64,000 nucleotides of DNA from a bacterium (GCA_014896235.1 JADBKU010000009.1:1-64000), one strand, 5' to 3'. Counted from the stretch's first letter, positions 1 through 9,706 are shown. The notes: generated by a model not told the origin, from the sequence alone. Made by a program: numbers and translations.

Positions 1-1171
1 GCGCCGCCGCCGCCGCGCTCAGCCTGAACACCGGATCGCCCGGCGGCGGCATCACCAGCAGCGTGTTGACCGCGGGCAATTCCTTCGGCGCCGCGTACTC
101 GAAGATCGCGACGTCGCACGCGGCGACATCGCGCGGCGTGTATTGATCGGGCGTGCGCGCCGTCACCGCGATGCCCGGAATTCCGGAGAGGCTCGCGCCG
201 TCGGCGGGCGTCGGACTGACGAATAAAATCTCGATCGGGCGCACCGACGATCCGGTCGCATAGGCGACGTTGTCGAGCATGAACCCGTCGGACGGCGCGA
301 GTTCCGCGCGATAGACGTTCGCCGCCGGCAGCCGCGGAAATTCGAGCATCGCCGTCGCGCCCGCCGCCACCCGCGCCTGTTCGGTCCCGAGCGGCTTGCC
401 GTCCCCCTCCAGCGCTACCTTCATGGTCGCAGGAGCCGGGCTTAGATTCGCAACGGTCAGCGAGGCGTGCAGTTCAGCCGCGCCAAAGGTTTCGCGGCTC
501 AGCGTGAACCGGCCGATCGCATAGTTGGGAATCGGCTCGGCGACCGCGATTTGGCGAAACCGCGCCGGCACGGGCGGCGCGATCGGCCGATAGCCGGCGT
601 AGACGATCCGCCCCAGACGGCCGTCCGCGTTGAGCTGGCCAAGCAGCGTGGCGAGCGCCGCCGGATCGTCGGGCGCGTCCACCGGATGCGCATGCGCGAT
701 CGCCGCGCGCGCCGCGCCGACATCGTCGAGCGCGCCGCCGATCGCGCGCGGTTGCGGCGCGGTCAGATAGACCGTGGCCGTGCCGGCGCCGCTTGCGCCG
801 AGCGCTTTGTCGACCGCCGCAACCGCCGTCTCGAAGCGCGTCTTGCCGGCGGGGGTGAGCGCCTCCATCGGCGCTGAATTGTCGAGCACGATCGCGATCG
901 GCGCGCCGCGGCTCAGCACATAGGGACCGGCGGTTGCGAGCGCCGCGAGGGCGAGCGCCAGAAGCTCGAGAAAAAACGTCCAAGTCAGGCGCGGCCGGCC
1001 GCCGAAGCGCTGCCCGCGCATCACGTGCAACGCCCGCAATGCGAGCACGCTGGAAACCGTCGCCTGGCGGGGCCGCTCGCGCGCCAGATAGGCGCCGAGC
1101 AGCGCCGGCAGGATCGCGAACGCCCACAGCGCGCCCGGCGACAGTAATCCCAACCAACCGAACAGGCTCAT
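1..1171 (-). CDS. BatA-like membrane protein with von Willebrand A-type domain (partial, runs off the window)
   Basis: The reading frame is open from an ATG at 1171 to the window edge (about 390 codons), so the C-terminus is missing. The N-terminus has two hydrophobic segments, about residues 8-28 and 60-82, as in the BatA (aerotolerance regulator) N-terminal family. They are followed by a VWA-like strand with the motif DNSAPM, a weak version of the metal-binding DxSxS. The gene starts 8 bases after the stop of the DUF58 gene and belongs to the same cluster with MoxR. In known MoxR/DUF58/BatA clusters these proteins act together at the inner membrane, probably as a chaperone or metal-insertion system. 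The exact role here is unknown. Confidence 0.8.
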   Translation of the reverse strand, partial: MSLFGWLGLLSPGALWAFAILPALLGAYLARERPRQATVSSVLALRALHVMRGQRFGGRPRLTWTFFLELLALALAALATAGPYVLSRGAPIAIVLDNSAPMEALTPAGKTRFETAVAAVDKALGASGAGTATVYLTAPQPRAIGGALDDVGAARAAIAHAHPVDAPDDPAALATLLGQLNADGRLGRIVYAGYRPIAPPVPARFRQIAVAEPIPNYAIGRFTLSRETFGAAELHASLTVANLSPAPATMKVALEGDGKPLGTEQARVAAGATAMLEFPRLPAANVYRAELAPSDGFMLDNVAYATGSSVRPIEILFVSPTPADGASLSGIPGIAVTARTPDQYTPRDVAACDVAIFEYAAPKELPAVNTLLVMPPPGDPVFRLSAAAAA

Positions 1172-1179
1172 CGCATCCG

Positions 1180-2079
1180 TCAGTGCGCGAGTCCGAATTC
1201 GGACGCGGCGCGCAAAAAGAATTCCTGGAAGTTGGCGTCGGTCGTATAGAGCGCGTAATGCAACCCGTTGCGGAAACAGAAGACGCGAATTTCCCGCGAG
1301 AGCCTGAGCAGCGATTCGCGATAGCGCGCCCGCTCCCGCGGCCCCATCGACAGGCGCACCCGCTCGCCGCTTTCCGCATCGACCGCCTCGACGTCGCCGT
1401 TGAGGCCCTGGCCGTCCAGCTCGCCGCCGCCGAGCACCTGCACGGCGGTAACGTCCATGTTGGCGGCGTTGAACAGGCCCAGCGCGCGCTCCGCCGCGTT
1501 CGGCATCATCAGGAAATCTGAAATCACGAAGACCTTGCCGGCGCGGCGGATCGAAATCAGTTCGTGCGCGAGCGCCGCGGCTAAATCGAGTTCGCCGCCG
1601 GGCTTGACGCCGGCCAGGGTTTTGCCGAGTTCGACGATCCGATGCCGTCCGTAAACGAAGGCCGGCGGCGGCATCGCGCCCTTGCCGGCCAGCACGCGGA
1701 TCATCACCCGATCGCCCGCAGCCAGCGCCACGTAAGCGAGCGCCAGGGCGATCGCGATCGCCGAAGCGAATTTGCGGTCGCGCTCCGGATAACCCATCGA
1801 CGCGCTCGCGTCGATGAAGATATACGTCAGCAGATCCTCTTCTTCCTTGAACAGCTTGATATAAAGCTTGTCGGTGCGGCCGTAGAGGCCCCAATCGATA
1901 TAGCGGAAATCGTCGCCTTCGGAATAATGGCGGAAGTCGCTGAATTCGAGCGAGGAGCCGCGCCGGGGCGAAAGATGCGTGCCCTTACCGACGCCGGCGT
2001 ATTCGCGCCGCGTCTTGATCCGCAATTGCTCCAGCCGCGCAATAAAATCCGCCGTGAATTCTTCGGGCAGTCCGAGCAT
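1180..2079 (-). CDS. DUF58 domain protein (VWA-like, MoxR partner)
   Basis: The protein is 299 residues and soluble. It carries the DUF58 signature around residues 38-65 (PRRGSSLEFSDFR followed by EGDDFRYIDW) and a complete MIDAS-type DxSxS in FIDASASMG near residue 90. DUF58 proteins are paired almost everywhere with MoxR AAA+ ATPases. Here the gene lies 2 bases downstream of moxR and 8 bases upstream of the BatA-like gene, which indicates translational coupling in one operon. The substrate of the complex cannot be read from the sequence. Confidence 0.9.
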   Translation of the reverse strand: MLGLPEEFTADFIARLEQLRIKTRREYAGVGKGTHLSPRRGSSLEFSDFRHYSEGDDFRYIDWGLYGRTDKLYIKLFKEEEDLLTYIFIDASASMGYPERDRKFASAIAIALALAYVALAAGDRVMIRVLAGKGAMPPPAFVYGRHRIVELGKTLAGVKPGGELDLAAALAHELISIRRAGKVFVISDFLMMPNAAERALGLFNAANMDVTAVQVLGGGELDGQGLNGDVEAVDAESGERVRLSMGPRERARYRESLLRLSREIRVFCFRNGLHYALYTTDANFQEFFLRAASEFGLAH

Positions 2080-2081
2080 GG

Positions 2082-3095
2082 TCAGCGCGGCCGCTTGAGC
2101 CGCTTCATCGCCTGTTCGAGAATCGCCTCCGCGCCTACGTTCTCAGCTTCCGCCTGAAAGTTGCGGAGCAGGCGATGGCGCAGCGCGGGGATGATGGCGT
2201 CGTCCACGTCCGCGTAACTCACGCTCACGCGCCCGTCGAGCAGCGCGTTCACCTTGGCGCAAAGGATCAGCGCCTGCGCGCCGCGCGGGCTTGGGCCGAA
2301 GCGCAGATACTGGGAAACCTCGGGAATCGCGGCCGGACCGCCGGGCGTGCAGGCGCCGATAATCGAGATGATATAGCCCTCGAGCGGCTCGCTAACCATC
2401 ACTTCGCGAACCAAGGCCTTCAATTCCTCGATTTTATGCGGCGCGCCGCCTGCATCGAAGACCGGCTGCGTATGGGCGGCGGTGGCGCCGGTGGTGCGCT
2501 TGAGAATTTCGCGCAACTCTTCCGGCTTCGGCGCGCCCATCACGACCTTGAACAGAAAGCGGTCCATCTGCGCTTCAGGCAGCGGATAGGTGCCTTCGAG
2601 TTCGATCGGGTTCTGCGTCGCGAGCACGAAAAACGGCGGCTCCAGCGCATAGGTCTGGCCGAACACCGTCACCTGCCGCTCTTCCATCGCCTCGAGCACA
2701 GCCGATTGGGTCTTCGGCGTGGCGCGATTGATTTCGTCGCCAAGCACGATATGCGCGAAAATCGGACCGGCCTTGAAGGCGAACTCGCGATGGCCGTCGC
2801 GTTCGGTCAGCACCTGCGTGCCGACGATATCGGACGGCATCAGGTCGGGCGTGAACTGAATGCGCTTGAAGCTCAGCCCGAGCGCCTCCGCCGCAGTCTT
2901 GACCATCAGCGTCTTGCCCAGACCCGGAACGCCCTCGATCAAGACATGGCCGCCGGCGAAAAGCGCCGTCAGCAATTTGCGCACGACCTCGCGATGGCCG
3001 ACAATCACGCGGCCGACCTCGGTCTCGGCGCGCGCGAAAATCTTGCGGAATTCCGCGACGCGCTCGTTGGGTGAAATCTGCGGAGCCGCTCCCAT
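2082..3095 (-). CDS. MoxR family AAA+ ATPase
   Basis: The protein is 337 residues with a Walker A motif GVPGLGKT near residue 58, a Walker B/sensor region GDEINRATPKTQ, and the MoxR signature ATQNPIELEGTYPLPEAQMD. The C-terminal lid contains RFGPSPRGAQ, also typical. MoxR ATPases remodel or load cofactors into partner proteins, usually those with VWA domains. The downstream DUF58 and BatA-like genes supply such partners, and the upstream membrane protein gene is probably a further component. The ATG at 3095 follows a GGAGAG-like ribosome site. Confidence 0.93.
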   Translation of the reverse strand: MGAAPQISPNERVAEFRKIFARAETEVGRVIVGHREVVRKLLTALFAGGHVLIEGVPGLGKTLMVKTAAEALGLSFKRIQFTPDLMPSDIVGTQVLTERDGHREFAFKAGPIFAHIVLGDEINRATPKTQSAVLEAMEERQVTVFGQTYALEPPFFVLATQNPIELEGTYPLPEAQMDRFLFKVVMGAPKPEELREILKRTTGATAAHTQPVFDAGGAPHKIEELKALVREVMVSEPLEGYIISIIGACTPGGPAAIPEVSQYLRFGPSPRGAQALILCAKVNALLDGRVSVSYADVDDAIIPALRHRLLRNFQAEAENVGAEAILEQAMKRLKRPR

Positions 3096-3107
3096 TGACT
3101 CTCCTTC

Positions 3108-4628
3108 CTAGCGAATCAAGTCGCGATAACGCGGCGGCACCATTTGCCGCTCGTCGGGCGTGTCGGCCGCCTGATCGGCCTTGAGCGGCGCGTTGGTGTA
3201 CGGCGTGGACGCCCTTGAACGTTCGGCGTCAACCACCAGCCGTCCGCCCGCCCCTTTGGTCGTGGCCGACGGCGGCAGGCGGAACGTAACGTAGCGCGCG
3301 TCGCGGATGATCAGCGGCGGGCCTTCGCCCGGCTTGTAAAATCGTTCAAAGTTGCCGGCCTTTGGGAATTCGCCCAGATGCGTATCGCCCTGCGTGCCGG
3401 CGTCGTTTTTGCGGCCGCTTGGCGTCGTGCCCAACGGCATCGGGAGATTGGTCTTGCCGGCCATCCCCGGTCGCGGAATCGACGCGTTGGCGATCTGATC
3501 GGGTTTGCTCTCCGGCCCCGACGCGTTCGGATTATTGCCCTGCCTGGGCGCGACGCCCGTGCCCGTATTGCTCTGGCCCGCGCCTGGTTGTTTCGATTGC
3601 GGTCCGCTGCCGGTCTGGATCTGTTGTTGGGCCTTGCTCAAATCTTTGCTCAATTCGGCTATCTGCAGGTCGCCCGCGCCCTTCTTGTCGCCGGATTCCG
3701 CGCCCGATCCGCTACCAGCGCCGGCGCCTTGCCCCGAACCTTTGCCGGCGCCTTGGCCAGTTCCCGAACCCGCGCCTTTTCCAGACCCGCCGCCCTCGCC
3801 GGCGCTCTGGCCTGAGCCGCTTCCGGATCCGCCGCCAGTCGTACCCATCGCAAGGCTCGTTCCGCCCTGCTTTTGCTGCTCGCGTTGCTGTAACTGACGC
3901 TCCATCGCGGCCAATTCGGCCGACTTCTGCTGGGGCGGAAGCTTGGGATTTTCGAGGTCGCGCGCCAGATCGCGCATCGCGCCCGCCAGCGCCCGGTCTT
4001 GCGGCGACGCTCCGCGCACGTCGAGCGCCTTGGCCGCGACGCGCAAGCGATGGGCCGCAAGCTCTTCGGGCGTGGGAATTTTGAGAAACACCGTCATCGC
4101 CAGCGCCATCACGACCAGCGTGACCAGCGCCGCGATCGCGGCGCCGCGGGCCGGCTCCAGCCAATCAAAGGGAAATTCTCGGCTTGGCTCAAACAGGTCA
4201 AGATAGGCGACCACGCGCCGCCATAACATCGGAAAGAGCGGCGTGCGGCGCGCGCGCGATCCTTCGTCGCCGGGCACGGCCAGCGTCGCCAGCGTAAGAA
4301 CTTCCTGATGCGCGCGGACATGATCGTCGATGCGGCGGGCGGCGCCGATAAAATCGTCGGACCTGCGATAGGCGCGCCACGCCAGCAAGCCGGCGGCGGC
4401 GACTTCCAGCACCGCGGCGAGCAGTAAAAGCTCGCAGACGTGTTCCTCGGCCCGCTCGGTCAGTATGTAGCCGAAACGCTCCCACGTGAGCGCGCCGACC
4501 GTCTCGATATAGACGGCCATCAACAGCGTGAACACGAACGGCGGCGCGAGCCACAGCGCCGCGTCCAACGCCGCCATCCGCGCCAGACGGCGGCGCGCCA
4601 GATCGATCAACTCGACGGGATTAACCAC
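3108..4628 (-). CDS. Membrane protein of the MoxR/BatA cluster with Gly/Ser-rich linker, family not named
   Basis: The product is 506 residues. Hydrophobic segments are visible near residues 20-42, 64-84 and 165-186, so the N-terminal third is membrane-embedded. A charged helical stretch containing QQREQQKQ follows, then about 75 residues made almost only of Gly, Ser, Ala and Lys (roughly 260-335), and a hydrophilic tail ending in PPRYRDLIR. The GTG start at 4628 overlaps the end of mltG by 8 bases, and the gene runs into moxR after 12 bases. The position suggests a structural partner of the MoxR system. I do not recognise a named family beyond that. Confidence 0.75.
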   Translation of the reverse strand: MVNPVELIDLARRRLARMAALDAALWLAPPFVFTLLMAVYIETVGALTWERFGYILTERAEEHVCELLLLAAVLEVAAAGLLAWRAYRRSDDFIGAARRIDDHVRAHQEVLTLATLAVPGDEGSRARRTPLFPMLWRRVVAYLDLFEPSREFPFDWLEPARGAAIAALVTLVVMALAMTVFLKIPTPEELAAHRLRVAAKALDVRGASPQDRALAGAMRDLARDLENPKLPPQQKSAELAAMERQLQQREQQKQGGTSLAMGTTGGGSGSGSGQSAGEGGGSGKGAGSGTGQGAGKGSGQGAGAGSGSGAESGDKKGAGDLQIAELSKDLSKAQQQIQTGSGPQSKQPGAGQSNTGTGVAPRQGNNPNASGPESKPDQIANASIPRPGMAGKTNLPMPLGTTPSGRKNDAGTQGDTHLGEFPKAGNFERFYKPGEGPPLIIRDARYVTFRLPPSATTKGAGGRLVVDAERSRASTPYTNAPLKADQAADTPDERQMVPPRYRDLIR

Positions 4629-5682
4629 CTGCCGAACCGACTCCGGATGCGCCGCGCGCTGAGCCGCCGCGCTCGCGATTTTTTGAGGATGCGTTGCTGC
4701 GCTTCACTTCCGCAATCGCTCGTTGATGCTCCGCGAAGGAACGCGAAAAAATGTGCGTGCCGTCATCGCGTGCAACAAAATACAGGTAATCAGTATGGGC
4801 GGGATAGAGCGCCGCTTCGATCGAAGACAGCCCCGGATTCGCGATCGGTCCCGGCGGCAATCCCGCAATCGAATAGGTGTTGAAGGGCGACGCCCGATGC
4901 ACCGCCAGCAGCGCCGGCGCGATTTCGCCTTGCGGACTGTATTGCGCGGTCGGATCCGACTGCAACGGCATCCCCAGCCGCAGGCGGTTATAGAATACGC
5001 TCGCGATCAGCGGCCGCTCGCCGGGCGCTTTAGCCTCCTTTTCAATCATCGACGCGATTGTAACCAGTTCGGGCACGGTCAGGCCCATCGCGAAAACGCG
5101 CCGTTCGATCGGCGGCGTGAGATTGGCGAAAAATCGCGCGATCATCGCCTGCAGAATGTCGTTGACGCCGGCGTCCGGCGGAAATTTATAGGTGGCCGGA
5201 AAAAGGTAGCCTTCGGCGCCAAGCGGCGCCAAACCGGCGGCCTTCACCAGCGCGCCGCGCCGCGCCTGCGCATCGAATTCTCCGGCGCAAACCAATCCTG
5301 CCGCCTCCAATCGTTCGCCAATCTGATGGACCGTCAAACCTTCTGGAATGGCGACCGTTATGACGACAAAATCGCCGTTCACCAGATGGTCAAGCACCTG
5401 CGGCGCGTTCTCGCGCCCGTGAAATTCATAGAATCCCGGCTGGAGCCGGTTGGCGCGCCCGGTCAGTTCCGCATAGACGATAAAAGCCCATTGATTCCGC
5501 ACCACGCCGGCGTCGGCCAATCGCCGCGCCGCGACCGCCATCGAATCGCCCGGCTCGATCCGGACCGGTCGCGGCGGTTTGAATTCACGCGTCGGCGCAA
5601 ACAGCGTCCAATACGCCGCGAGCGCCACGCCAAGAACCGCGACGGCAAGCATTGCGACGCCGATCCCGACTCCGCGCGTCAT
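4621..5682 (-). CDS. mltG: Endolytic murein transglycosylase MltG (YceG-like)
   Basis: The protein is 353 residues with one N-terminal membrane anchor (about residues 8-28) and a periplasmic YceG domain. Recognisable motifs include ASMIEKEAK with the catalytic glutamate, PLQSDPTAQY, and SPFNTYSIAGLPPGPIANPG near the C-terminus. MltG cleaves nascent glycan strands at the membrane and helps set glycan chain length. It sits directly downstream of ruvX, an arrangement common in bacteria. The last 25 residues (Ser/Gly/Arg-rich) are outside the family core. Confidence 0.94.
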   Translation of the reverse strand: MTRGVGIGVAMLAVAVLGVALAAYWTLFAPTREFKPPRPVRIEPGDSMAVAARRLADAGVVRNQWAFIVYAELTGRANRLQPGFYEFHGRENAPQVLDHLVNGDFVVITVAIPEGLTVHQIGERLEAAGLVCAGEFDAQARRGALVKAAGLAPLGAEGYLFPATYKFPPDAGVNDILQAMIARFFANLTPPIERRVFAMGLTVPELVTIASMIEKEAKAPGERPLIASVFYNRLRLGMPLQSDPTAQYSPQGEIAPALLAVHRASPFNTYSIAGLPPGPIANPGLSSIEAALYPAHTDYLYFVARDDGTHIFSRSFAEHQRAIAEVKRSNASSKNRERGGSARGASGVGSAGG

Positions 5683-5711
5683 TGTGTTCAGTCTATCAGA
5701 ACCGGCGCGGG

Positions 5712-5755
5712 CGCTAATCCGAAACCCAAAAAAAGGTGCGCTCTCCGGATTAGCG
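5712..5755. repeat. Perfect 10-bp inverted repeat between ruvX and mltG
   Basis: Arms at 5712-5721 and 5746-5755 (CGCTAATCCG and its exact complement) flank a 24-base loop containing a run of seven A. The right arm covers the ruvX stop codon. It could form an mRNA hairpin between the two minus-strand genes, but the loop is long and there is no T-tract after the stem, so a normal intrinsic terminator is doubtful. Confidence 0.4.
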
Positions 5756-6163
5756 GCGGCGTTCGTTCAGCCAGCGTTCGAGGATAATCGCCGCCGCCAA
5801 CGCATCAACCTTCGCTTTTGCGCGGCCGCGGTGGCCGGGAAGTTCGCGCAATCGTTCCTCGGCTTCGATACTGCTGAGCCGTTCGTCACACGTCTCGACA
5901 GGAAGGCCGGAGAACTCGCTCAATTTAGCGGCAAAATCCTCCGCCACACGGGCCGCCGGGCCGGCGCTTCCGTCCATGTTGAGCGGCAGGCCAACAATGA
6001 TCTTGGTGACGCCCAAGTTTCCAAGTCGGCGCATGATCGCGGTCAAATCCACCCGACCGCCGCGCCGTTCGAGCGCGTCGAGCGGGACGACGGCGGCGCC
6101 GTCGTCGTCGCAGAGCGCGATACCGATTCGGCGCCGGCCGAGATCAAGCGCCGCAATCGCCAC
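5750..6163 (-). CDS. ruvX: Putative pre-16S rRNA nuclease / Holliday junction resolvase-like YqgF (RuvX)
   Basis: The protein is 137 residues, the usual length for this RNase H-fold family. Visible motifs are ALDLGRRRIGIA at the N-terminus with the first acidic residue, IIVGLPLNMDGSAG in the middle, CDERLSSIEAE, and KVDALAAAIILERWL at the C-terminus with the last catalytic aspartate. The family acts in 16S rRNA 5'-end maturation and possibly recombination. It is the first gene of the minus-strand cluster that continues with mltG. Confidence 0.94.
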   Translation of the reverse strand: MAIAALDLGRRRIGIALCDDDGAAVVPLDALERRGGRVDLTAIMRRLGNLGVTKIIVGLPLNMDGSAGPAARVAEDFAAKLSEFSGLPVETCDERLSSIEAEERLRELPGHRGRAKAKVDALAAAIILERWLNERRR

Positions 6164-6308
6164 TTAATACCTTCTTCAGGCGCATATCGCTCATCGTCGC
6201 ATCCAATTGATATATTCCGAAGTTTCCTTGCAAGTACCCGATTTTATTGTGGAAATTCGTGCGTGTTGGGGTTGATCGAGGCACTTGCGTGGCATAGTCT
6301 CAGCCGCG

Positions 6309-7754
6309 ATGCGTTGGGGGAACCTGCAGCGTGCGTGGCCCCGGGTCATCATCGCCCTGACGGTAGCTGTGCTGGCCACCGCCGCCACGATCAGGCTATT
6401 CGTGGCCGGCCCACCTCACAATACTGACGCCGAGTTGGCCGCCAGCCGCTTGATCAGCCGGTCGGCCGGACAAATCGATCCAGATTACGCGCAAGAACCG
6501 GTGGAAATTCGACCGGCGCCCGATCCGATCGCGATCAGCTTGACGATCGACCGGACGGGCCCAATCGCTTCTTATCTGGAGGAGGCGGGGGTAGCGCCTG
6601 CGGACGCGGAAAGATGGGCGGCAGGCTTCGCCGCAGTCAGCTACAGCCGCTACCTGCAGCGCGGTCATACGCTTACTCTTTATAAAGATCCTGACGACGG
6701 CAGTCTGCGCGGCCTGAAATACAACTACAACGACCGCATCGCATTTCGCGAGAGCACTTACGGCGACGGCGTAATCCGGGCCTCGCAGGAATTGATCACC
6801 TATGTTGTCCGGCCGGTCGCGGTATCGTTCAGGTTGAGCGGCGATTTCAATCGCGACGCGGCGCGACACGATTTGCCGGCGCCGATCGTCGCGACTCTGC
6901 GCAACGCGTTCGCCGATCGCCATCCGCTGAATCGCCTGCCGCGCGGCGCCGACGTCAAACTGATTTACCAGGAACGGGTGAGCCGCGACGGTCTCGATCG
7001 CCAGATTACCGGGCTTGAGGCCGCGCAAATCCATTTCGGCGATAGAACGCTGAGCGCGTTCGCCTTCCGCGACGCCAATGGCGAAGCCCATCTGTACGAC
7101 GCGAATGGCGTGGCGCTGGAGCCCGAGTCGCTTCGCTTTCCTTGCAAGTTCGACTACATCTCCTCCGGCTTCACGTTCCACCGCTATCATCCGATTCTGC
7201 ATAGGTACCGTCCGCATGTGGGGGTTGATTTGGCGACTCATTACGGCACGCCCGTGATGGCGATCGCCGACGGCACGGTGGAGCAAGCCGGATGGTGCGG
7301 CGAGTTGGGCCGATGTGTCCGTATCGACCATCATGATGGACTAGTCAGCATTTACGGCCATCTGTCGGCAATCACGCCCGGATTGCATCGCGGTGACAAG
7401 GTACGGGTGGGCGAGATGATTGGCCGGGTCGGCTCGAGCGGCCTTTCGACCGGCCCGCATCTGCACTTCGCGATCGAGGAGGACGGCCGTTACGTCAATC
7501 CGCTGACGGCTCGGCTCGGCGTGCATAATCATGTTTCGCCGCGGATGGAGGCGATGTTCAATCGCTTCAAACGGGGCTATCTGGCCGCGCTCGATCGTCT
7601 GCCAACGTTCGGCGGCCACTTCAACGTGGGACATGAAGGCTCGACGGCGCTGGCGAACGCATCATCCACAATGCGTCCGGTCGTGGACAACGCCGAAAAA
7701 GTCGCGCACGGCCCCGCGCTCGAGCCAATTTCCCAACGTTCCATCACGCCTTGA
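6309..7754 (+). CDS. M23 family metallopeptidase (LytM domain) with N-terminal membrane anchor
   Basis: The protein is 481 residues from the ATG at 6309; a TTG at 6285 would add eight residues. Residues about 10-30 form a signal anchor. Residues 60-150 resemble the OapA/LysM-like domain often found before LytM. The peptidase domain is intact: HVGVD holds the first His and Asp ligands, YGHL follows, and HLHFAIE gives the HxH motif. Such enzymes cut peptide cross-links of murein or activate amidases, acting in the periplasm. It is divergent from ruvX and stands alone on its strand. Confidence 0.9.
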   Translation: MRWGNLQRAWPRVIIALTVAVLATAATIRLFVAGPPHNTDAELAASRLISRSAGQIDPDYAQEPVEIRPAPDPIAISLTIDRTGPIASYLEEAGVAPADAERWAAGFAAVSYSRYLQRGHTLTLYKDPDDGSLRGLKYNYNDRIAFRESTYGDGVIRASQELITYVVRPVAVSFRLSGDFNRDAARHDLPAPIVATLRNAFADRHPLNRLPRGADVKLIYQERVSRDGLDRQITGLEAAQIHFGDRTLSAFAFRDANGEAHLYDANGVALEPESLRFPCKFDYISSGFTFHRYHPILHRYRPHVGVDLATHYGTPVMAIADGTVEQAGWCGELGRCVRIDHHDGLVSIYGHLSAITPGLHRGDKVRVGEMIGRVGSSGLSTGPHLHFAIEEDGRYVNPLTARLGVHNHVSPRMEAMFNRFKRGYLAALDRLPTFGGHFNVGHEGSTALANASSTMRPVVDNAEKVAHGPALEPISQRSITP

Positions 7755-7796
7755 GCCAAAGATTGCGCCATTCGGCGCGACGGCTTGATTTTGGCT
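7754..7796 (+). terminator. Candidate hairpin after the M23 peptidase gene
   Basis: Outer arms AGCCAAA (7754-7760) and TTTGGCT (7790-7796) enclose an inner stem GCGCC/GGCGC with a four-base loop (7765-7778). It begins at the stop codon of the peptidase gene. No T-tract follows, so termination is possible but unproven. Confidence 0.3.
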
Positions 7797-7918
7797 GGAT
7801 AACCGTCATGTGAATGTGAATCTGCGGCAGGCGCTCATCGCAACGATTCGCACGATGCAATGCCGGCGAAGTTCGCACGCCGCCAAGCTTTAAGCCTCGA
7901 TCTTAAAGGTGACGCCGC

Positions 7919-9706
7919 ATGCGCCTGACTGTGGATCAATGGCTCGTCTTCGCCACACTAGCGACAGCCTTGATCCTGTTTGTCACTGGATGGCTGCGCT
8001 ACGACGTGGTCGCTCTGTGCGCACTGCTCGTGCTTGGGCTGACCGGCGTGATTCGGCCCCGCGCTATGTTCGCCGGCTTTGCGGACAGTGCGGTTATCAG
8101 CGTGGCGGCCGTGCTGGTGATGAGCCGCGGACTGCGAGACTCAGGCGTGATCGAATTGTTGGCTGAACGAATCGGGGCGCTGAGCGGGCGTTTCGGCGAT
8201 TCCTTCCGAATCGCCCTGTTGGGCGTCGTGGTTAGCTTTCTTTCCGGCTTTATCAATGACGTCGGCACGCTTGCGCTGTTCATGCCGGTCGCGGCCAAAC
8301 TCGCGCGCAGGCAAAAATTCTCGGACGGACGGATCCTGATGCCGCTGGCGTACGCGACGCTGCTGGGCGGCATGACCACGCTGGTCGGCGCTCCGGTAAA
8401 TTTGGTGATTTCAGGGTACCGCGCCCGTGTTGCGCATGACGGGTTCGGGATGTTTTCGTTCACGCCGGTCGGCGTTGGAATCGCCTTGGTCGGCCTGACT
8501 TTCATTTCGATCATCGGATGGCGGCTGTTGCCGGAACACGGAGGGGCCGGCGAACAGGGCGATTTGTTCAAAATCGACAAATACCTGACGGAAGTGCGCG
8601 TTCCTGAAAATTCAAAAGCCGCCGGCCAGATAATCCGCGACCTCGAAGCTGCGGCCGATGGCGCCGTGACCGTCGTTTCGCTGCTGCGCGATGGGTGGCG
8701 TGAACTGGCGCCGTCCGGGTTCCAGGTTTTGCATCCACGCGATCTGTTGCTGCTCCGAGGCGATCCCGACAGTCTCGAAAGCGCCATCGCGAAAACCGGC
8801 CTCGAACTCGAAGCGCAGAAAGAACAGCAAGAAGAACAGCAGGGAAACCCCGCATCGGCGGAGAAGAAAGGATCCGCGGAAAACGCACAGATGGTTGAAG
8901 CGGTGGTGGCGCCGGGGGCGCGGATCGCCGGGCGCACGGCCTACGGCATGCGCCTGCGCGATCGTTACGCCGTGAATATCCTTGCGGTTGCGCGGCGGGG
9001 CGGAGCGGTTCGCGCCCGTTTGCGCGATATCCGCTTCGAGGCCGGCGACGTGCTGCTAATGCAGGGCGAGCCGGACGCGCTCCGCAGGCGTTCGCCGACC
9101 CGACTGTTGCTGCCGAGCGAAATGCGGCTGGGCCAACCGCGCCGCCGCGTCCGCTGATGGTGTTTGCGGCGTCAGGCGGCCGCGCTTTCAACCTTTTCAG
9201 CGTCCGGTAGCCTCACCGGCGGCGATTCGCGATGATGATTCTCGGCTTTCCCGCTGGATGAGGCTTACTTAGTCTCGAAGGGTGTTTTGGTGCTGTCGCC
9301 GCGATTTGGGTGCGGGCCTGCAGCACCGGCGGCACGCCGTGATCTTGCTTGCCTCGCTCCTTTGTCCCCCGTGGGCGCTGTCGCGATGATTTATGTGGTC
9401 ACGATGATGGTCTCGAACATGACCAATTATGTGGCTACCGCAGTGCTGATGGCGCCCATCGCGCAAGGCGTCGCGGCCGGACTCGGCATCGCGCTCGATC
9501 CATTTCTGATGGCGGTGGCGTACGGCAGCGTCTCGGCCTTTATGACGCCAATCGGCCATCCGTCGAACACGTTGGTGATGGGTCCGGGCGGCTATCGATT
9601 TGCCGATTATTTGCGAATGGGCGCGCCGCTATCCATTCTCACGACTATAACGGCGGCCTTGATGATCCCGCATTTCTGGCCGCTGCATCATGTTGGCATG
9701 CGCTAG
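7919..9706 (+). pseudogene. Decayed SLC13/DASS-type transporter with internal TrkA-C domains
   Basis: The first reading frame (7919-9157, 412 residues) codes for the N-terminal transport half, with GFINDVGTLALFMPV and LLGGMTTLVGAPVNLV, followed by two TrkA-C (RCK_C) domains, and then stops. The last part of the second transport half is open again to 9706, with SNMTNYVATAVLMAPI and SAFMTPIGHPSNTLV. Between 9157 and about 9350 scraps of the missing segment remain in shifting frames: FNLFSV, MMILGF at 9232, LDEAY at 9254 and VLVL at 9284. Family members are about 600 residues with both halves needed, so this copy has lost part of the second half and carries indels. Amplification or assembly error cannot be excluded. 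Confidence 0.75.

Noticed and set aside
474-1379. A 301-codon minus-strand frame
   Set aside because: It is a shadow frame of the BatA-like and DUF58 genes, Arg-rich with no domain.
9155-9157. TGA in the SLC13 gene as another selenocysteine codon
   Set aside because: The frame after it does not match the family, and the remaining motifs appear in other frames, so indels explain it.
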